Shown: piece by piece, positions 17,800 to 26,102 of the stretch | Numbering within the stretch: the stretch's first letter is position 1 | Layout of the letters: every line of letters begins with the position of its first letter | Assembly: GCA_965212145.1 (NCBI GenBank) | Contig: CBDBUY010000004.1 | Span: forward strand, 682,001-746,000 | DNA: 64,000 nt | DNA from: JAAEPI01 sp965212145 | GTDB lineage: Bacteria > Bacteroidota > Bacteroidia > Cytophagales > Cyclobacteriaceae | Reading direction: 5' to 3' | Program-made: the position numbers and the translations under genes | The notes under the pieces: generated by a model | What the model was told of the DNA's origin: nothing | Database searches by the model: none | What the model saw: only the letters and a program-made list of their open reading frames with translations

Positions 17800-19179
17800 A
17801 TGGAAATACTCCCAGCCTTTGACCTGATAAATAAACACAGCATTGAAATTCGCAATGAACCTTATAAAGAAAGAGTTAAGCGCCTTAAAAAGTTAAAGAG
17901 CTGGATAATTAACCATCGAGCGGATATCCAGAAAGCCATACATGCCGATCTCAGAAAATCCCCCGAGGAAGCAGACCTTACCGAGGTATATGTGGTACTC
18001 AGTGAGGTGAAAAAGGCAATTAAAAACTTGAAATACTGGATCGTTCCGGAACCGAAAGGCTCTTCCTTAACATATCTGGGAACTAAAGCCGAAGTGTTCT
18101 ATGAACCGAAAGGTGCCTGTCTAATTATCTCGCCATGGAATTACCCGTTTAGCCTCGCAGTTGGACCGCTTGTGTCTGCAATAGCTGCTGGGAACACGGT
18201 AATTCTCAAGCCATCAGAGCTATCATCCAATACCTCGGCTCTGATTCAAGAAATGGTCAACGAAGTTCTAGACGAGAACGTCGCTCAAGTCTTCACAGGT
18301 GGCGTTGAGGTTTCCACAGAACTTTTAAAGCTCCCTTTTGACCACATCTTTTTCACAGGCTCTCCTCGCGTCGGGAAAATTGTGATGGAAGCAGCCTCTA
18401 AACACCTTGCCTCTGTTACTCTGGAACTTGGTGGCAAATCACCCTGTGTGGTGGACCAATCCGCAAATGTCAAGGATTCCGCTCGAAAAATCGCTTGGGG
18501 AAAGTGGCTCAATGCCGGACAAACCTGCCTTGCTCCGGATTATGTGTTTGTCCATGACAAAATCAAGGATGACTTTCTGATTAAACTGAAAAAGTATGCC
18601 TCAGAGCTTTATCAGGGAGATGAGTACAGTTCGATTATTTCCGATGACCATTTTGATAGACTGTGCGACTGGAAGAAAGAAGCCATAGAAAAAGGGGCAG
18701 AAGAATATCATTCCGGAGGTATTGATCCTGAGTCACGAAGATTCGAACCTTCCATCGTTCTGGATCCTTCTCCTGGGACTCATTTACATGAAAATGAAAT
18801 ATTCGGACCCATTTGCATGATCAAAACATTTTCGGATTTGGATGAAGTGATAGACTTGGTCAATTCCAGACCCAAGGCGCTTTCGGCATATATTTTTGCC
18901 GGTAAGAACAAGGTGATCGAAACTTTCAAAAGGCGAACTTCGGCGGGTTCTTTTGTGGTAAATGATGTGGTGCTGCAGTTTGCTCACCCGGCTCTTCCTT
19001 TTGGGGGAGTGAATAATAGCGGAATCGGAAAGTCCCACGGAAAGACCGGCTTTTTGGCCTTCTCGAATGAGAAATCCGTGTTAAGTCAAAGAGTGGGATT
19101 GACCATGGCAGGTACGCTGTATCCGCCTTACAATGGATTTAAAAGAAAAATGATCGACCTATTAATCAGATACTTTTAA
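17800..19179 (+). CDS. Aldehyde dehydrogenase (class 3 / fatty aldehyde type)
   Basis: 459 residues, the length of the class 3 ALDH branch that oxidises fatty and aromatic aldehydes with NAD(P)+. Visible motifs are SPWNYPFSL (substrate and cofactor binding), FFTGSPRVGK (cofactor loop), LELGGKSP with the general base Glu209, and NAGQTCLAP with the nucleophile Cys243. The C-terminus ends in a basic/hydrophobic stretch (GFKRKMIDLLIRYF) that could associate with membrane. TAACTTTA, one mismatch from the -7 box, is a few nt before the ATG. A lipoprotein gene follows after 1 nt. Confidence 0.93.
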   Translation: MEILPAFDLINKHSIEIRNEPYKERVKRLKKLKSWIINHRADIQKAIHADLRKSPEEADLTEVYVVLSEVKKAIKNLKYWIVPEPKGSSLTYLGTKAEVFYEPKGACLIISPWNYPFSLAVGPLVSAIAAGNTVILKPSELSSNTSALIQEMVNEVLDENVAQVFTGGVEVSTELLKLPFDHIFFTGSPRVGKIVMEAASKHLASVTLELGGKSPCVVDQSANVKDSARKIAWGKWLNAGQTCLAPDYVFVHDKIKDDFLIKLKKYASELYQGDEYSSIISDDHFDRLCDWKKEAIEKGAEEYHSGGIDPESRRFEPSIVLDPSPGTHLHENEIFGPICMIKTFSDLDEVIDLVNSRPKALSAYIFAGKNKVIETFKRRTSAGSFVVNDVVLQFAHPALPFGGVNNSGIGKSHGKTGFLAFSNEKSVLSQRVGLTMAGTLYPPYNGFKRKMIDLLIRYF

Positions 19180-19180
19180 C

Positions 19181-19573
19181 ATGAAAAAGCTAGTTTTTCT
19201 TTCATTAATATTTCTCATGGCCTGTCAGTCGGGTGATTCCGCCAAGGAGGCATGGGAAGGGCGCTGGTCCGCAAAGTGGAGCACTGATCCCTCGGGTTAT
19301 GGGGACTTAGCCTTAGGAATGTCGTTTGAAATGGACGGTGTTTTTGAGTTTGACGAGGAGCAGGTCACGATTGACGCTTATGGATTTGAAGGATGCATCT
19401 TTGGCGAGGACACCTTGTCTCATTCTCAAAGTTGGGAAATCAGAAACGACACACTTGAGTTGCAACACACTCCAGGTGAGCCAGGCATCTTCTACAAGGT
19501 ACTGGAGCAGACAGACCAGACAATACGCCTTCAACTAGTCGATGATATTTTCGTTACCTTGACTAAACCATGA
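19181..19573 (+). CDS. Small lipoprotein, function unknown
   Basis: 130 residues with a lipoprotein signal: the lipobox LMAC places the lipidated cysteine at residue 15. The mature part starts with Ser/Gly/Asp-rich sequence and is beta-rich and acidic, with Trp residues near the start (WEGRWSAKWS), a pattern seen in small lipocalin-like lipoproteins. It carries one extra cysteine in the GFEGCIFGED segment. I cannot name a family. It starts 1 nt after the aldehyde dehydrogenase stop and overlaps the next gene by 4 nt (ATGA), so it belongs to that operon. Confidence 0.7.
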   Translation: MKKLVFLSLIFLMACQSGDSAKEAWEGRWSAKWSTDPSGYGDLALGMSFEMDGVFEFDEEQVTIDAYGFEGCIFGEDTLSHSQSWEIRNDTLELQHTPGEPGIFYKVLEQTDQTIRLQLVDDIFVTLTKP

Positions 19574-19968
19574 AGAAGCAGCAAATCCAGTTATTCAAAA
19601 AGCAGGTCAAGAAACTAGATGCCGAAGATTTCGATCTGGAAGCCTGGAAGGTCTCCACACAGTTGCTGCTTGGACAAGCCTTTGGTAAATACGATGAAAA
19701 AACGATCGCCATCCGCGACCTGAAAATCGACTATTCGAGTACGATGCTCCGTGATTCCAATTCGAATTACAAACCCATGGAAACCTGCAAGCGAAAAGGT
19801 CGAGAGATCCTTGAGTTGGCAATTGATGAGCTGGAAATGTCCGTGATCCCAGAATCGGAGCTCGCGAATATTGTGAAGACGGGCGACAAGGACGCTTTGC
19901 TGGATTACCTGAAAAAGCGAAAAAAAGAAGAATTAGTTGATCTGCTTTTGCAAGTCATGAGTAAATGA
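19570..19968 (+). CDS. Small charged cytoplasmic protein, function unknown
   Basis: 132 residues, highly charged (Lys, Glu and Asp-rich) and predicted mostly helical, with no signal peptide or membrane segment. It contains CKRKGREILELAIDELE, then ends in a Lys/Glu helix. No catalytic motif is visible. Its start overlaps the previous stop by ATGA and its stop overlaps the next start in the same way, so translation is coupled along the aldehyde dehydrogenase operon. No family is recognised. Confidence 0.65.
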   Translation: MKKQQIQLFKKQVKKLDAEDFDLEAWKVSTQLLLGQAFGKYDEKTIAIRDLKIDYSSTMLRDSNSNYKPMETCKRKGREILELAIDELEMSVIPESELANIVKTGDKDALLDYLKKRKKEELVDLLLQVMSK

Positions 19969-20459
19969 AAATCACAGGTTTCATATTCTTATCCATTCTT
20001 AGCATTGCAGCCATGAGTCAAACCCAAAGTAAATCTTATAATGCCTTGTTGAAAACAATGCTGAGTCATTCGGTGACGGAAATAACTGTGGAAGAAGCTT
20101 CAAACAAACCCGATGCAGTCTACATTGATGCTAGGGAAAAAGAGGAATTTGACGTGAGCCGGATCAAAGAAGCGATTCATGTCGGATACGATGAGTTTGA
20201 CTTGCAATCATTGTCTAACGTTCCGAAAGACCAGGAGCTAATTGTCTACTGTTCGGTCGGTTATCGAAGCGAAAAAATCACTGAAAAATTGCAAGAGGCT
20301 GGATACGAAAACGTCTCTAATCTTTATGGTGGCATCTTCGAATGGAAAAATCAAGGACAGCCTGTGGTAGATTCATTGGGAAACGAGACCGAGAACGTTC
20401 ATGCCTTCAACAGGCTTTGGGGTATTTGGCTCAAGAAAGGCAATCGGGTCTACGACTAG
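19965..20459 (+). CDS. Exported rhodanese-domain protein
   Basis: 164 residues: a signal peptide (MKITGFIFLSILSIAAMSQ) followed by one rhodanese domain (~35-130). AVYIDAREKEEFDVSRI is the N-terminal signature, and the active-site loop CSVGYR starts at Cys96. It is therefore a periplasmic counterpart of the cytoplasmic rhodanese at 3421, with a redox or sulfur-transfer role inferred. It is the last gene of the four-gene run starting with aldehyde dehydrogenase. Its stop shares the 4-nt palindrome CTAG with the stop of the convergent Hsp20-like gene. Confidence 0.88.
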   Translation: MKITGFIFLSILSIAAMSQTQSKSYNALLKTMLSHSVTEITVEEASNKPDAVYIDAREKEEFDVSRIKEAIHVGYDEFDLQSLSNVPKDQELIVYCSVGYRSEKITEKLQEAGYENVSNLYGGIFEWKNQGQPVVDSLGNETENVHAFNRLWGIWLKKGNRVYD

Positions 20460-20824
20460 TCGTTTATTTGGATTTCAGTCGTGTCCTCAGACTCATCAAA
20501 CGGCAATGTAATGGTCAAAGCCTTGCCCTGGTAGTTAGCGCTGATTCCTTTTTTGTCTACATTATCCGCTACGTCCACACTGGCTACCATGTACGGGATA
20601 TCGATTCCATCCTCCAAATGCATTAGCTGAAAAACAAACAAACTGTTTTCGTGCATTTCAATCTTAAGAGACCTCTTATCCACCCCTGGAATTTTCACCG
20701 TGACCAAGTAGTGATCCGTATTCTTATACTTATTCACATGCGCCAGACTCATTCCGCCGTTGATCGTGTTCACCAAATCTCCAGAATCGGCTAGCATTTT
20801 CATTATCTCTCTTTCTACTCTCAT
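20456..20824 (-). CDS. Hsp20/alpha-crystallin-like small heat-shock protein
   Basis: 122 residues. The central part matches the alpha-crystallin domain layout: HYLVTVKIPGVDKRSLKIEM (strands 2-3 with the typical PG), then ISANYQGKALTITLPF in place of the usual GVLTLTLPK. The C-terminal tail has an IxI-type motif (EIQIND), which in this family docks into neighbouring subunits. The protein is short, with a brief N-terminal arm, so a holdase role is inferred from the fold pattern. An alternative is a divergent CS-domain protein. A GAAAGG lies just upstream of the ATG as Shine-Dalgarno. Confidence 0.7.
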   Translation of the reverse strand: MRVEREIMKMLADSGDLVNTINGGMSLAHVNKYKNTDHYLVTVKIPGVDKRSLKIEMHENSLFVFQLMHLEDGIDIPYMVASVDVADNVDKKGISANYQGKALTITLPFDESEDTTEIQIND

Positions 20825-20915
20825 AGCCTTTCGTTTCTTCTACATTAACAACCACCATTCCAACGTAATAATTCCGCCATTCTGTCTATGGATTTTGCTA
20901 AAAGATGTCAAATTG

Positions 20916-20928
20916 ACCTAATTTAGGT
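20916..20928. promoter_or_regulatory. 13-bp palindrome upstream of the LiaF-like gene
   Basis: ACCTAA-T-TTAGGT is a perfect inverted repeat around one central base, ending 14 nt before the ATG at 20943, in the intergenic region between the divergent Hsp20-like and LiaF-like genes. It could be an operator. No regulator gene is adjacent, and an AT-rich palindrome of this length can arise by chance. Confidence 0.3.
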
Positions 20929-20942
20929 TTCAAATCGATACT

Positions 20943-21575
20943 ATGAAACGCTCAGCACTTGGTCTCATTCTGGTTCTATTAGGTTCTTTTTTCCTGCTCA
21001 GAAATTTGGGTTGGATTCCGGATTTCTCCTATTACATCTTCCGGTGGCCTAATATCATGTTTTTGATTGCCATTGGGTTTCTTGTTTCTGGTAAACCAAA
21101 ACCTGCCCTCATTTTCATATTGATTGGTGGAGTGTTTTGGATACAGCAGTACTTCTACTTTAACTGGGCGATATTCTGGCCGGTTGTGATGATCGTAATC
21201 GGAATACTGTTTTTCATTCAATATTCCAGGCGATCTGGTTCGTCTGATGACGACAGTATTGATGAGACCACCATCTTCTCCGGTAGCAAAAAGAAATTCA
21301 CAAGTTCAAATTTCAGTGGAGGCAAAATCACAACTATTTTCGGTGGAATTGAAATGGATTTAAGCGATGCTACGCCAACCCAGGATGCCATGATCGATAT
21401 CTTCTGCATGTTTGGTGGAGCAGAAATCAAAGTTCCGGCCGACTGGCAAGTCAACAACGACACAACTCCCATATTTGGAGGGGTTAGTGACGAGAGAGAC
21501 CCAAACAATCAAACCGGACCGAATATCCAGGTGAAAGGATTTGTCGCGTTTGGGGGAGTGGAGATTAAATCTTAA
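20943..21575 (+). CDS. LiaF-like membrane protein
   Basis: 210 residues. The first ~95 contain four short hydrophobic helices (RSALGLILVLLGSFFLL; WPNIMFLIAIGFLV; PALIFILIGGVFW; FWPVVMIVIGILFF), typical of the LiaF transmembrane/DUF5668 module. The C-terminal ~95 residues are the LiaF-like 'cell-wall-active antibiotics response' beta domain with repeated FGG turns (TTIFGGIE, MFGGAEIK, PIFGGVSD, AFGGVEIK). In Firmicutes such proteins modulate envelope-stress sensing. No two-component genes are next to it here, so its role in this organism is open. Its stop shares TTAA with the convergent DUF427 gene. Confidence 0.85.
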   Translation: MKRSALGLILVLLGSFFLLRNLGWIPDFSYYIFRWPNIMFLIAIGFLVSGKPKPALIFILIGGVFWIQQYFYFNWAIFWPVVMIVIGILFFIQYSRRSGSSDDDSIDETTIFSGSKKKFTSSNFSGGKITTIFGGIEMDLSDATPTQDAMIDIFCMFGGAEIKVPADWQVNNDTTPIFGGVSDERDPNNQTGPNIQVKGFVAFGGVEIKS

Positions 21576-21853
21576 CCCTCCACTTTCACACCTTTCCAGA
21601 AAGCCACGTATCCCTCAAAGTTTTTGGCCAATTCGCTGGTCTCCGGGTAATACCATGCCGCATCTTTGTTCTCTGACCCATTTACCTTCAGGGTATAATA
21701 ACTGGCCTCTCCTTTCCAGGGGCAAGTAGTGTGTGTGTTCGACTCCTTGAAAAATTCCTTCTTGATGGTATCGGGAGGAAAGTAATGATTCCCTTCTACC
21801 TGAACCGTTTCTTCGCTTTCCGCAATGACTTGATCGTTCCAAATTGCTTTCAT
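21572..21853 (-). CDS. DUF427 family protein
   Basis: 93 residues covering a complete DUF427 domain: KAIWNDQVIAES at the start, the central NHYFPPDTI and TTCPWKGEASYYTL segments, and AWYYPETSELAKNFEGYVAFW near the end. The domain is a small beta fold widespread in bacteria and fungi, of unknown biochemical function. Cytoplasmic, no signal peptide. Its stop codon overlaps that of the LiaF-like gene by 4 nt. Confidence 0.9.
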   Translation of the reverse strand: MKAIWNDQVIAESEETVQVEGNHYFPPDTIKKEFFKESNTHTTCPWKGEASYYTLKVNGSENKDAAWYYPETSELAKNFEGYVAFWKGVKVEG

Positions 21854-21913
21854 GATATTTCGTTAAATGTGCGTAATAACATAAAGAACGCCACAAACAT
21901 TTCCCAAAGCATG

Positions 21914-22735
21914 TCATTTTTCCGACAGAGTGATCAACGCAATCGAGAAATCATCGAATATGTTCTCCGGTACGTTTTTCAGAACTTGAATTTCAGTTAC
22001 GTCCCTCTCTCCACGGTCTCCAGAAAGTAGGATATTTCCTTTTTGTTCGTAATCCGCCCAAGGCAAAGTAAATCTTGGGATTGAATCGCTTGCCTCTCTA
22101 AAGAATGCCCACTGAGAAACCAGATTGCTTTCGCTATCAACCCAAACCTTATACATGTTCTGAGGAGTATCGCCAACATCCTCGAAAGTCAACCCAAGCA
22201 CTTCGGCGTTGGATCCGGTCATCGTAGTATCCGTTCCCAAATGCTTTAAGGTCACCCCGGAATCCTTGAGCTTAAACGGCATGACCAACCAATAAGAATC
22301 GTTGATCCACGCACTCTTCCCAAATTCCAGATACTTCGTAAGTGAATCGGCATGTGTAAGCTCCAGTCCAGCCTTAATCACTCGGCCTTCCATGGTTTTC
22401 AGATTCATTGATATATCAAGATCCCTCCTCAGAGATTCAATTCTCACATTACCAGTCCATTTATCCCAGAGATGACGTCTTGCCCCAAAGAAATTCCACG
22501 ATAGGTATCGTGTGTTATTCCAGTTCTTCCGTCCTCCCATAGCTTCCATGACCTGGTCTGCCAGCATGACCGCCACCATGTCCGAACCCTCTACATTAAA
22601 ACCATCTGCTGGTGGATTTTGTACAACCTCAATCGCCTCAGTGATTGGCTCTTCCTCAGCTTTTTTCTCATTTGAGGAAACAGAACAGGCGACCACCAGG
22701 CCGCCTGCTACTAATAGTAATAAAACCCTAATCAC
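21914..22735 (-). CDS. Outer-membrane lipoprotein, LolA-like fold suspected
   Basis: 273 residues beginning with a lipoprotein signal (hydrophobic core MIRVLLLLVAGG, lipobox LVVAC with the cysteine near residue 17) and a Glu-rich linker. The rest is beta-rich with many Trp (NWNNTRYLSWNFFGARRHLWDKW), a pattern found in Bacteroidota LolA/LolB-like or DUF6503-type lipoproteins that bind lipid or acyl chains. The family assignment is weak. The gene starts on the stop codon of the M1 peptidase (1-nt overlap), so the two are co-transcribed and may act together in the envelope. Confidence 0.6.
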   Translation of the reverse strand: MIRVLLLLVAGGLVVACSVSSNEKKAEEEPITEAIEVVQNPPADGFNVEGSDMVAVMLADQVMEAMGGRKNWNNTRYLSWNFFGARRHLWDKWTGNVRIESLRRDLDISMNLKTMEGRVIKAGLELTHADSLTKYLEFGKSAWINDSYWLVMPFKLKDSGVTLKHLGTDTTMTGSNAEVLGLTFEDVGDTPQNMYKVWVDSESNLVSQWAFFREASDSIPRFTLPWADYEQKGNILLSGDRGERDVTEIQVLKNVPENIFDDFSIALITLSEK

Positions 22736-24954
22736 TATTTTCCTTCTTTGAATTTATCCACTCGAGTTTCTCGCGCCTTTCTCGGAAAGACATTGTTCTC
22801 AGTGGCTACATCCGCTGTTTTCTTTTCGGGATCAATCACGATTCCGACAACCTCTTTTTCCTTCATGAACGTCTTAGTGACTTGGTTTTCATTGTATTTC
22901 CAGATTTCTGCTGGGAGTTTTTCCATCTCCTTTGATCCATCCGCAAATGTCCACTCAATAATGACCGGCGTGACCAACCCACCATTGTTCTTAAGCTGGA
23001 CTTGGTAGAAGTTTTTCCCTTCTGCAGCGGCCATCAGTTCCTCGTTCGGAGCGTCCATTCTGTACTCACCCGTGTATTCTGTAGGCGTTACAACAAATGT
23101 TTCTGCCTGGGCCGTGAAGTCAAGCATATCGCTGTTTTCTTCTTTCTTGATATTACCCTTGACATTCTTGGTTTCAAGTTGATTGTCTTCGGTCAACATT
23201 TTGAACCATTTGACCTCCTCAACAGAAACGTCCACATGGTCTGTGGTGTAGAACCAGCCTTTCCAGAACCAGTCTAAATCAACAGCAGACGCATCTTCCA
23301 TTGTCCGGAAGAAATCCGCAGGAGTTGGGTGCTTGAACGCCCATCTTCTTGCGTATTCTTTGAAAGCGTAATCGAAAAGCTCAGGCCCCATGACAACCTC
23401 TCTCAGAATATTCAGAGCTGTTGCCGGTTTGCCATAGGCATTGTTACCAAACTGAAGAATTTGCTCAGAGTTGGTCATGATCGGACGAATGAATCGTTTG
23501 TCGCCTTTCATGTAATTAACCATGTTTTCAGCCGGCCCTCTTCGCGATGGATAATTTGGATCCAATTCTTTCTCTGTCAAATACTGCATGAATGTATCCA
23601 GCCCTTCGTCCATCCATGTCCACTGACGTTCGTCAGAGTTGATTATCATCGGGAAAAAGTTGTGACCTACTTCATGAATAATCACAGAAATCATTCCATA
23701 CTTCAGCCTATCGGAATACGTCCCGTCAGGATTAGGTCGACCATAGTTGAAGCAGATCATCGGATACTCCATGCCGATACTTGCTGTATGCACAGAGATG
23801 GCAACCGGGTAAGGATAATCAACGGTGTGTTTACTGAAAGTAATGAGTGTTTGAACTACCGCTTTCGTCGACCATTCTTCCCAAAGAGGATTTCCCTCAG
23901 GTGGGTAATATGACATGGCCAGTGGTTCTGCTCCGTTCGGCAATTTGGTGGCCTGCGCATCCCAAATGAATTTTCTTGATGCAGCAAATGCAAAGTCTCT
24001 TACATTCTCCGCTTTGTATGTCCAGGTTTTCGTGCCTTTGACATTCGCCTTGTTTTTCACTTTTGCCTCTGCCTCTTCCTGGGTCACAATGATGACTGGC
24101 TTGTCGTAAGACTTCTTCGCTTGCTTGAATCTTTTCTGCTCTTCCTTGCTCAAGACATCCTCCGTGTTTTGTAGTGTGCCCGTGGACGCAACCACAAAAT
24201 CAGCAGGGACGGTGATGTCTACTTCGTAATTGCCAAAAGGTAGTGCAAACTCCCCGCTTCCAAGGAATTGCTTGTTTTGCCATCCTTCCGCATCATTGTA
24301 CACTGCCATTCTTGGGAAGAATTGTGCGATGGTGTAGAGGTACTCATCCTCATCTTGAAAGTATTCCAATCCAGATCGACCACCGTCCAACATTCTGTTG
24401 TTGATGTTGTAATTCCAGTCGATTTTAAACGACGTGCTTTCGCCCGGCTTAAGCGGCGTAGGTAGGTCGATGCGCATCATCGTTTTGTTTACCAAATACT
24501 TCAGGTCCTTTCCAGACGCATCCTTTACGGCTGTCAGTTTGAACCCACCATCAAAATCATTGGTATACCCCATTATTGTTCTTGTTGTGACAGTGTCTTG
24601 AATGGCTCTACCGCGGCTCGCTTTTGGTGTGTCCGAATCTTTGGCTCTCATGTTTTGATCCAACTGAACCCACAGATATCTCAAGACGTCAGGAGACTGA
24701 TTGTAATACGTGACCGTTTCCTTACCGGAAATTGACTGATTGTCGTTGTTCAGGACAATCGACATTTTGTAGTCAGCTCGTTGTTGCCAATACTCATGGC
24801 CTGGGGCTCCAGATGCTGTTCTGTAGGTGTTCGCTGTAGGGAGCATGGTCCCGAGCTGCTCGAATTTCTGATTCCAGGTATAGTCCACTTCCTCGTCCTG
24901 AGAAAAGCCGGCAAACGCCGAAATCAAAAAGGTTAATGCTAGAATTTTCTTCAT
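22735..24954 (-). CDS. Exported M1-family zinc metallopeptidase
   Basis: 739 residues with a signal peptide (KKILALTFLISAFAGFSQ). The gluzincin motif HEVGH near residue 424 is followed 18 residues later by the third zinc ligand Glu in the WMDEGL segment. GMEYP upstream is the M1 family's GxMEN-type exopeptidase motif in its Bacteroidota variant. A long N-terminal beta domain precedes the catalytic domain, and a ~150-residue beta-rich C-terminal part follows. The M1 family mostly comprises aminopeptidases; the missing canonical GAMEN leaves specificity open. Downstream lipoprotein overlap and the upstream HupE gene on the same strand suggest a membrane-associated operon. Confidence 0.9.
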   Translation of the reverse strand: MKKILALTFLISAFAGFSQDEEVDYTWNQKFEQLGTMLPTANTYRTASGAPGHEYWQQRADYKMSIVLNNDNQSISGKETVTYYNQSPDVLRYLWVQLDQNMRAKDSDTPKASRGRAIQDTVTTRTIMGYTNDFDGGFKLTAVKDASGKDLKYLVNKTMMRIDLPTPLKPGESTSFKIDWNYNINNRMLDGGRSGLEYFQDEDEYLYTIAQFFPRMAVYNDAEGWQNKQFLGSGEFALPFGNYEVDITVPADFVVASTGTLQNTEDVLSKEEQKRFKQAKKSYDKPVIIVTQEEAEAKVKNKANVKGTKTWTYKAENVRDFAFAASRKFIWDAQATKLPNGAEPLAMSYYPPEGNPLWEEWSTKAVVQTLITFSKHTVDYPYPVAISVHTASIGMEYPMICFNYGRPNPDGTYSDRLKYGMISVIIHEVGHNFFPMIINSDERQWTWMDEGLDTFMQYLTEKELDPNYPSRRGPAENMVNYMKGDKRFIRPIMTNSEQILQFGNNAYGKPATALNILREVVMGPELFDYAFKEYARRWAFKHPTPADFFRTMEDASAVDLDWFWKGWFYTTDHVDVSVEEVKWFKMLTEDNQLETKNVKGNIKKEENSDMLDFTAQAETFVVTPTEYTGEYRMDAPNEELMAAAEGKNFYQVQLKNNGGLVTPVIIEWTFADGSKEMEKLPAEIWKYNENQVTKTFMKEKEVVGIVIDPEKKTADVATENNVFPRKARETRVDKFKEGK

Positions 24955-24973
24955 TGCTTATTGTTATTTATTG

Positions 24974-25558
24974 CTACCAAAAAATTGCATCCATAGTTAG
25001 TGTAAAGGCGACTCCCATCACAACTGAGGACACGATAATTTTCCAATCCCGACGTGCTACGCCGAAAAGGGAAACGAAAATAAAGCTTATTGCCAGGAAC
25101 ATCCCAACGATTATTATTTGACCTGCTTCCAGGCCTACATTAAAGGCAAATAATGGCCATGTGATCGACTCCTCTTTTCCAAGGATGGCTTGCAGGTAAT
25201 TTGAAAAGCCCATGCCGTGAACAAAACCAAAACCACAAGCCAGGATGAAATTCAAATGAAGCTTCTTTGAATACAGCGATTCTTCTCTCACAAAAAGATT
25301 TGAAAAAGCAGTCAGCAGAATGCTGAATGGAATCAGAAACTCCACCAATTCCATATTCGGAGAAATAAGCTTCAGGGTGGCCAGAGCCAATGTTATGGAG
25401 TGCCCGATTGTAAAAGCAGTAACAAGGACAAGAACTTTTTTCCAATCTGACATCTGATAAAGTGCAGCCAGCGCAACCACAAATGCCAAGTGATCGTATG
25501 CAGTCCGGTCTAGGATGTGCTCCAGACCTAATTCAAAATAGAGTTGAAATTCAGACAT
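24974..25558 (-). CDS. HupE/UreJ family membrane protein
   Basis: 194 residues, almost entirely hydrophobic, with six or seven transmembrane helices. Family signatures are the N-terminal GLEHILDRTAYDHLAFVV (GxxHIxxGxDH-like), the AFTIGHSITLALA segment, and GFGFVHGMGFSN in the centre with conserved His residues. HupE/UreJ proteins are thought to bind or transport nickel or other metals, but Bacteroidota members of this subgroup are not characterised. It lies 20 nt before the M1 metallopeptidase on the same strand and is divergent from a DUF6702 gene. No hydrogenase or urease is in the window. Confidence 0.88.
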   Translation of the reverse strand: MSEFQLYFELGLEHILDRTAYDHLAFVVALAALYQMSDWKKVLVLVTAFTIGHSITLALATLKLISPNMELVEFLIPFSILLTAFSNLFVREESLYSKKLHLNFILACGFGFVHGMGFSNYLQAILGKEESITWPLFAFNVGLEAGQIIIVGMFLAISFIFVSLFGVARRDWKIIVSSVVMGVAFTLTMDAIFW

Positions 25559-25619
25559 GAGTTATGCTAGTTTGTAACTCCAATATGGTTTGGATCAAAT
25601 CTTGCAGCCCGCAATTATA

Positions 25620-26102
25620 ATGGTGTTTTTAATATTTCTTTATTCTGCGATCGTTCACCCTTTTCACTTGAGTGTAACGAACATCTATTACAAGGAGAAG
25701 GAAAAGGTGGTCCAAGTGGAGCAGCGAATTTTTCTGGATGATTTTGAGGCGACACTACGTGATCATACTGGAAACGAAAAATTTAACATTACGGAAGACG
25801 ATCCTGAAGCAGTCAAGCAGGCGGTTTCGAATTACTTAAAAGAGAAATTCACTCTGATTAGTCGAGGCAAGCAGATTGAACTCAAGTACCTCGGAAATGA
25901 AATAGAGCTAGATGCCAATGTGATGTGGTGCTATTTCGAAGCTGAAAAAGTCAGGAAGTTTGACGAGTTCACTGTCATAAACTCGGTGCTAACAGAAAAG
26001 TTCGATGATCAGGAAAACATCATTCATTACACCTTTCCTTCCGGGAAGAAACGGAGTGAACGAACCGGACCGGGCAAAACAAAAGTCACATTTGGAGATT
26101 GA
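25620..26102 (+). CDS. DUF6702 family exported protein
   Basis: 161 residues from ATG 25620. An in-frame TTG at 25590 would lengthen it by ten residues but falls inside ATGGTTTG (25585-25592), a plausible -7 box, so the ATG is preferred. The N-terminus is hydrophobic (VFLIFLYSAIV) and is followed by HPFHLSVTNIYY, the HPxHVS-type opening of this family. The rest is a beta-rich domain of ~150 residues. It is divergent from the HupE/M1 pair, a combination I recall as recurrent in Bacteroidota, so it may be a periplasmic partner. Its 3' end overlaps the convergent LigT-like gene by 17 nt. Confidence 0.8.
   Translation: MVFLIFLYSAIVHPFHLSVTNIYYKEKEKVVQVEQRIFLDDFEATLRDHTGNEKFNITEDDPEAVKQAVSNYLKEKFTLISRGKQIELKYLGNEIELDANVMWCYFEAEKVRKFDEFTVINSVLTEKFDDQENIIHYTFPSGKKRSERTGPGKTKVTFGD

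Noticed and set aside
23329..23913. 194-residue plus-strand frame inside the M1 peptidase gene
   Set aside because: Antisense to a gene with an intact HEVGH zinc motif; the frame has no start signal or family pattern.
24974..25558. Hydrogenase or urease accessory function for the HupE/UreJ-like protein
   Set aside because: No hydrogenase, urease or nickel-enzyme genes are in the window, so the family name should not be read as function.
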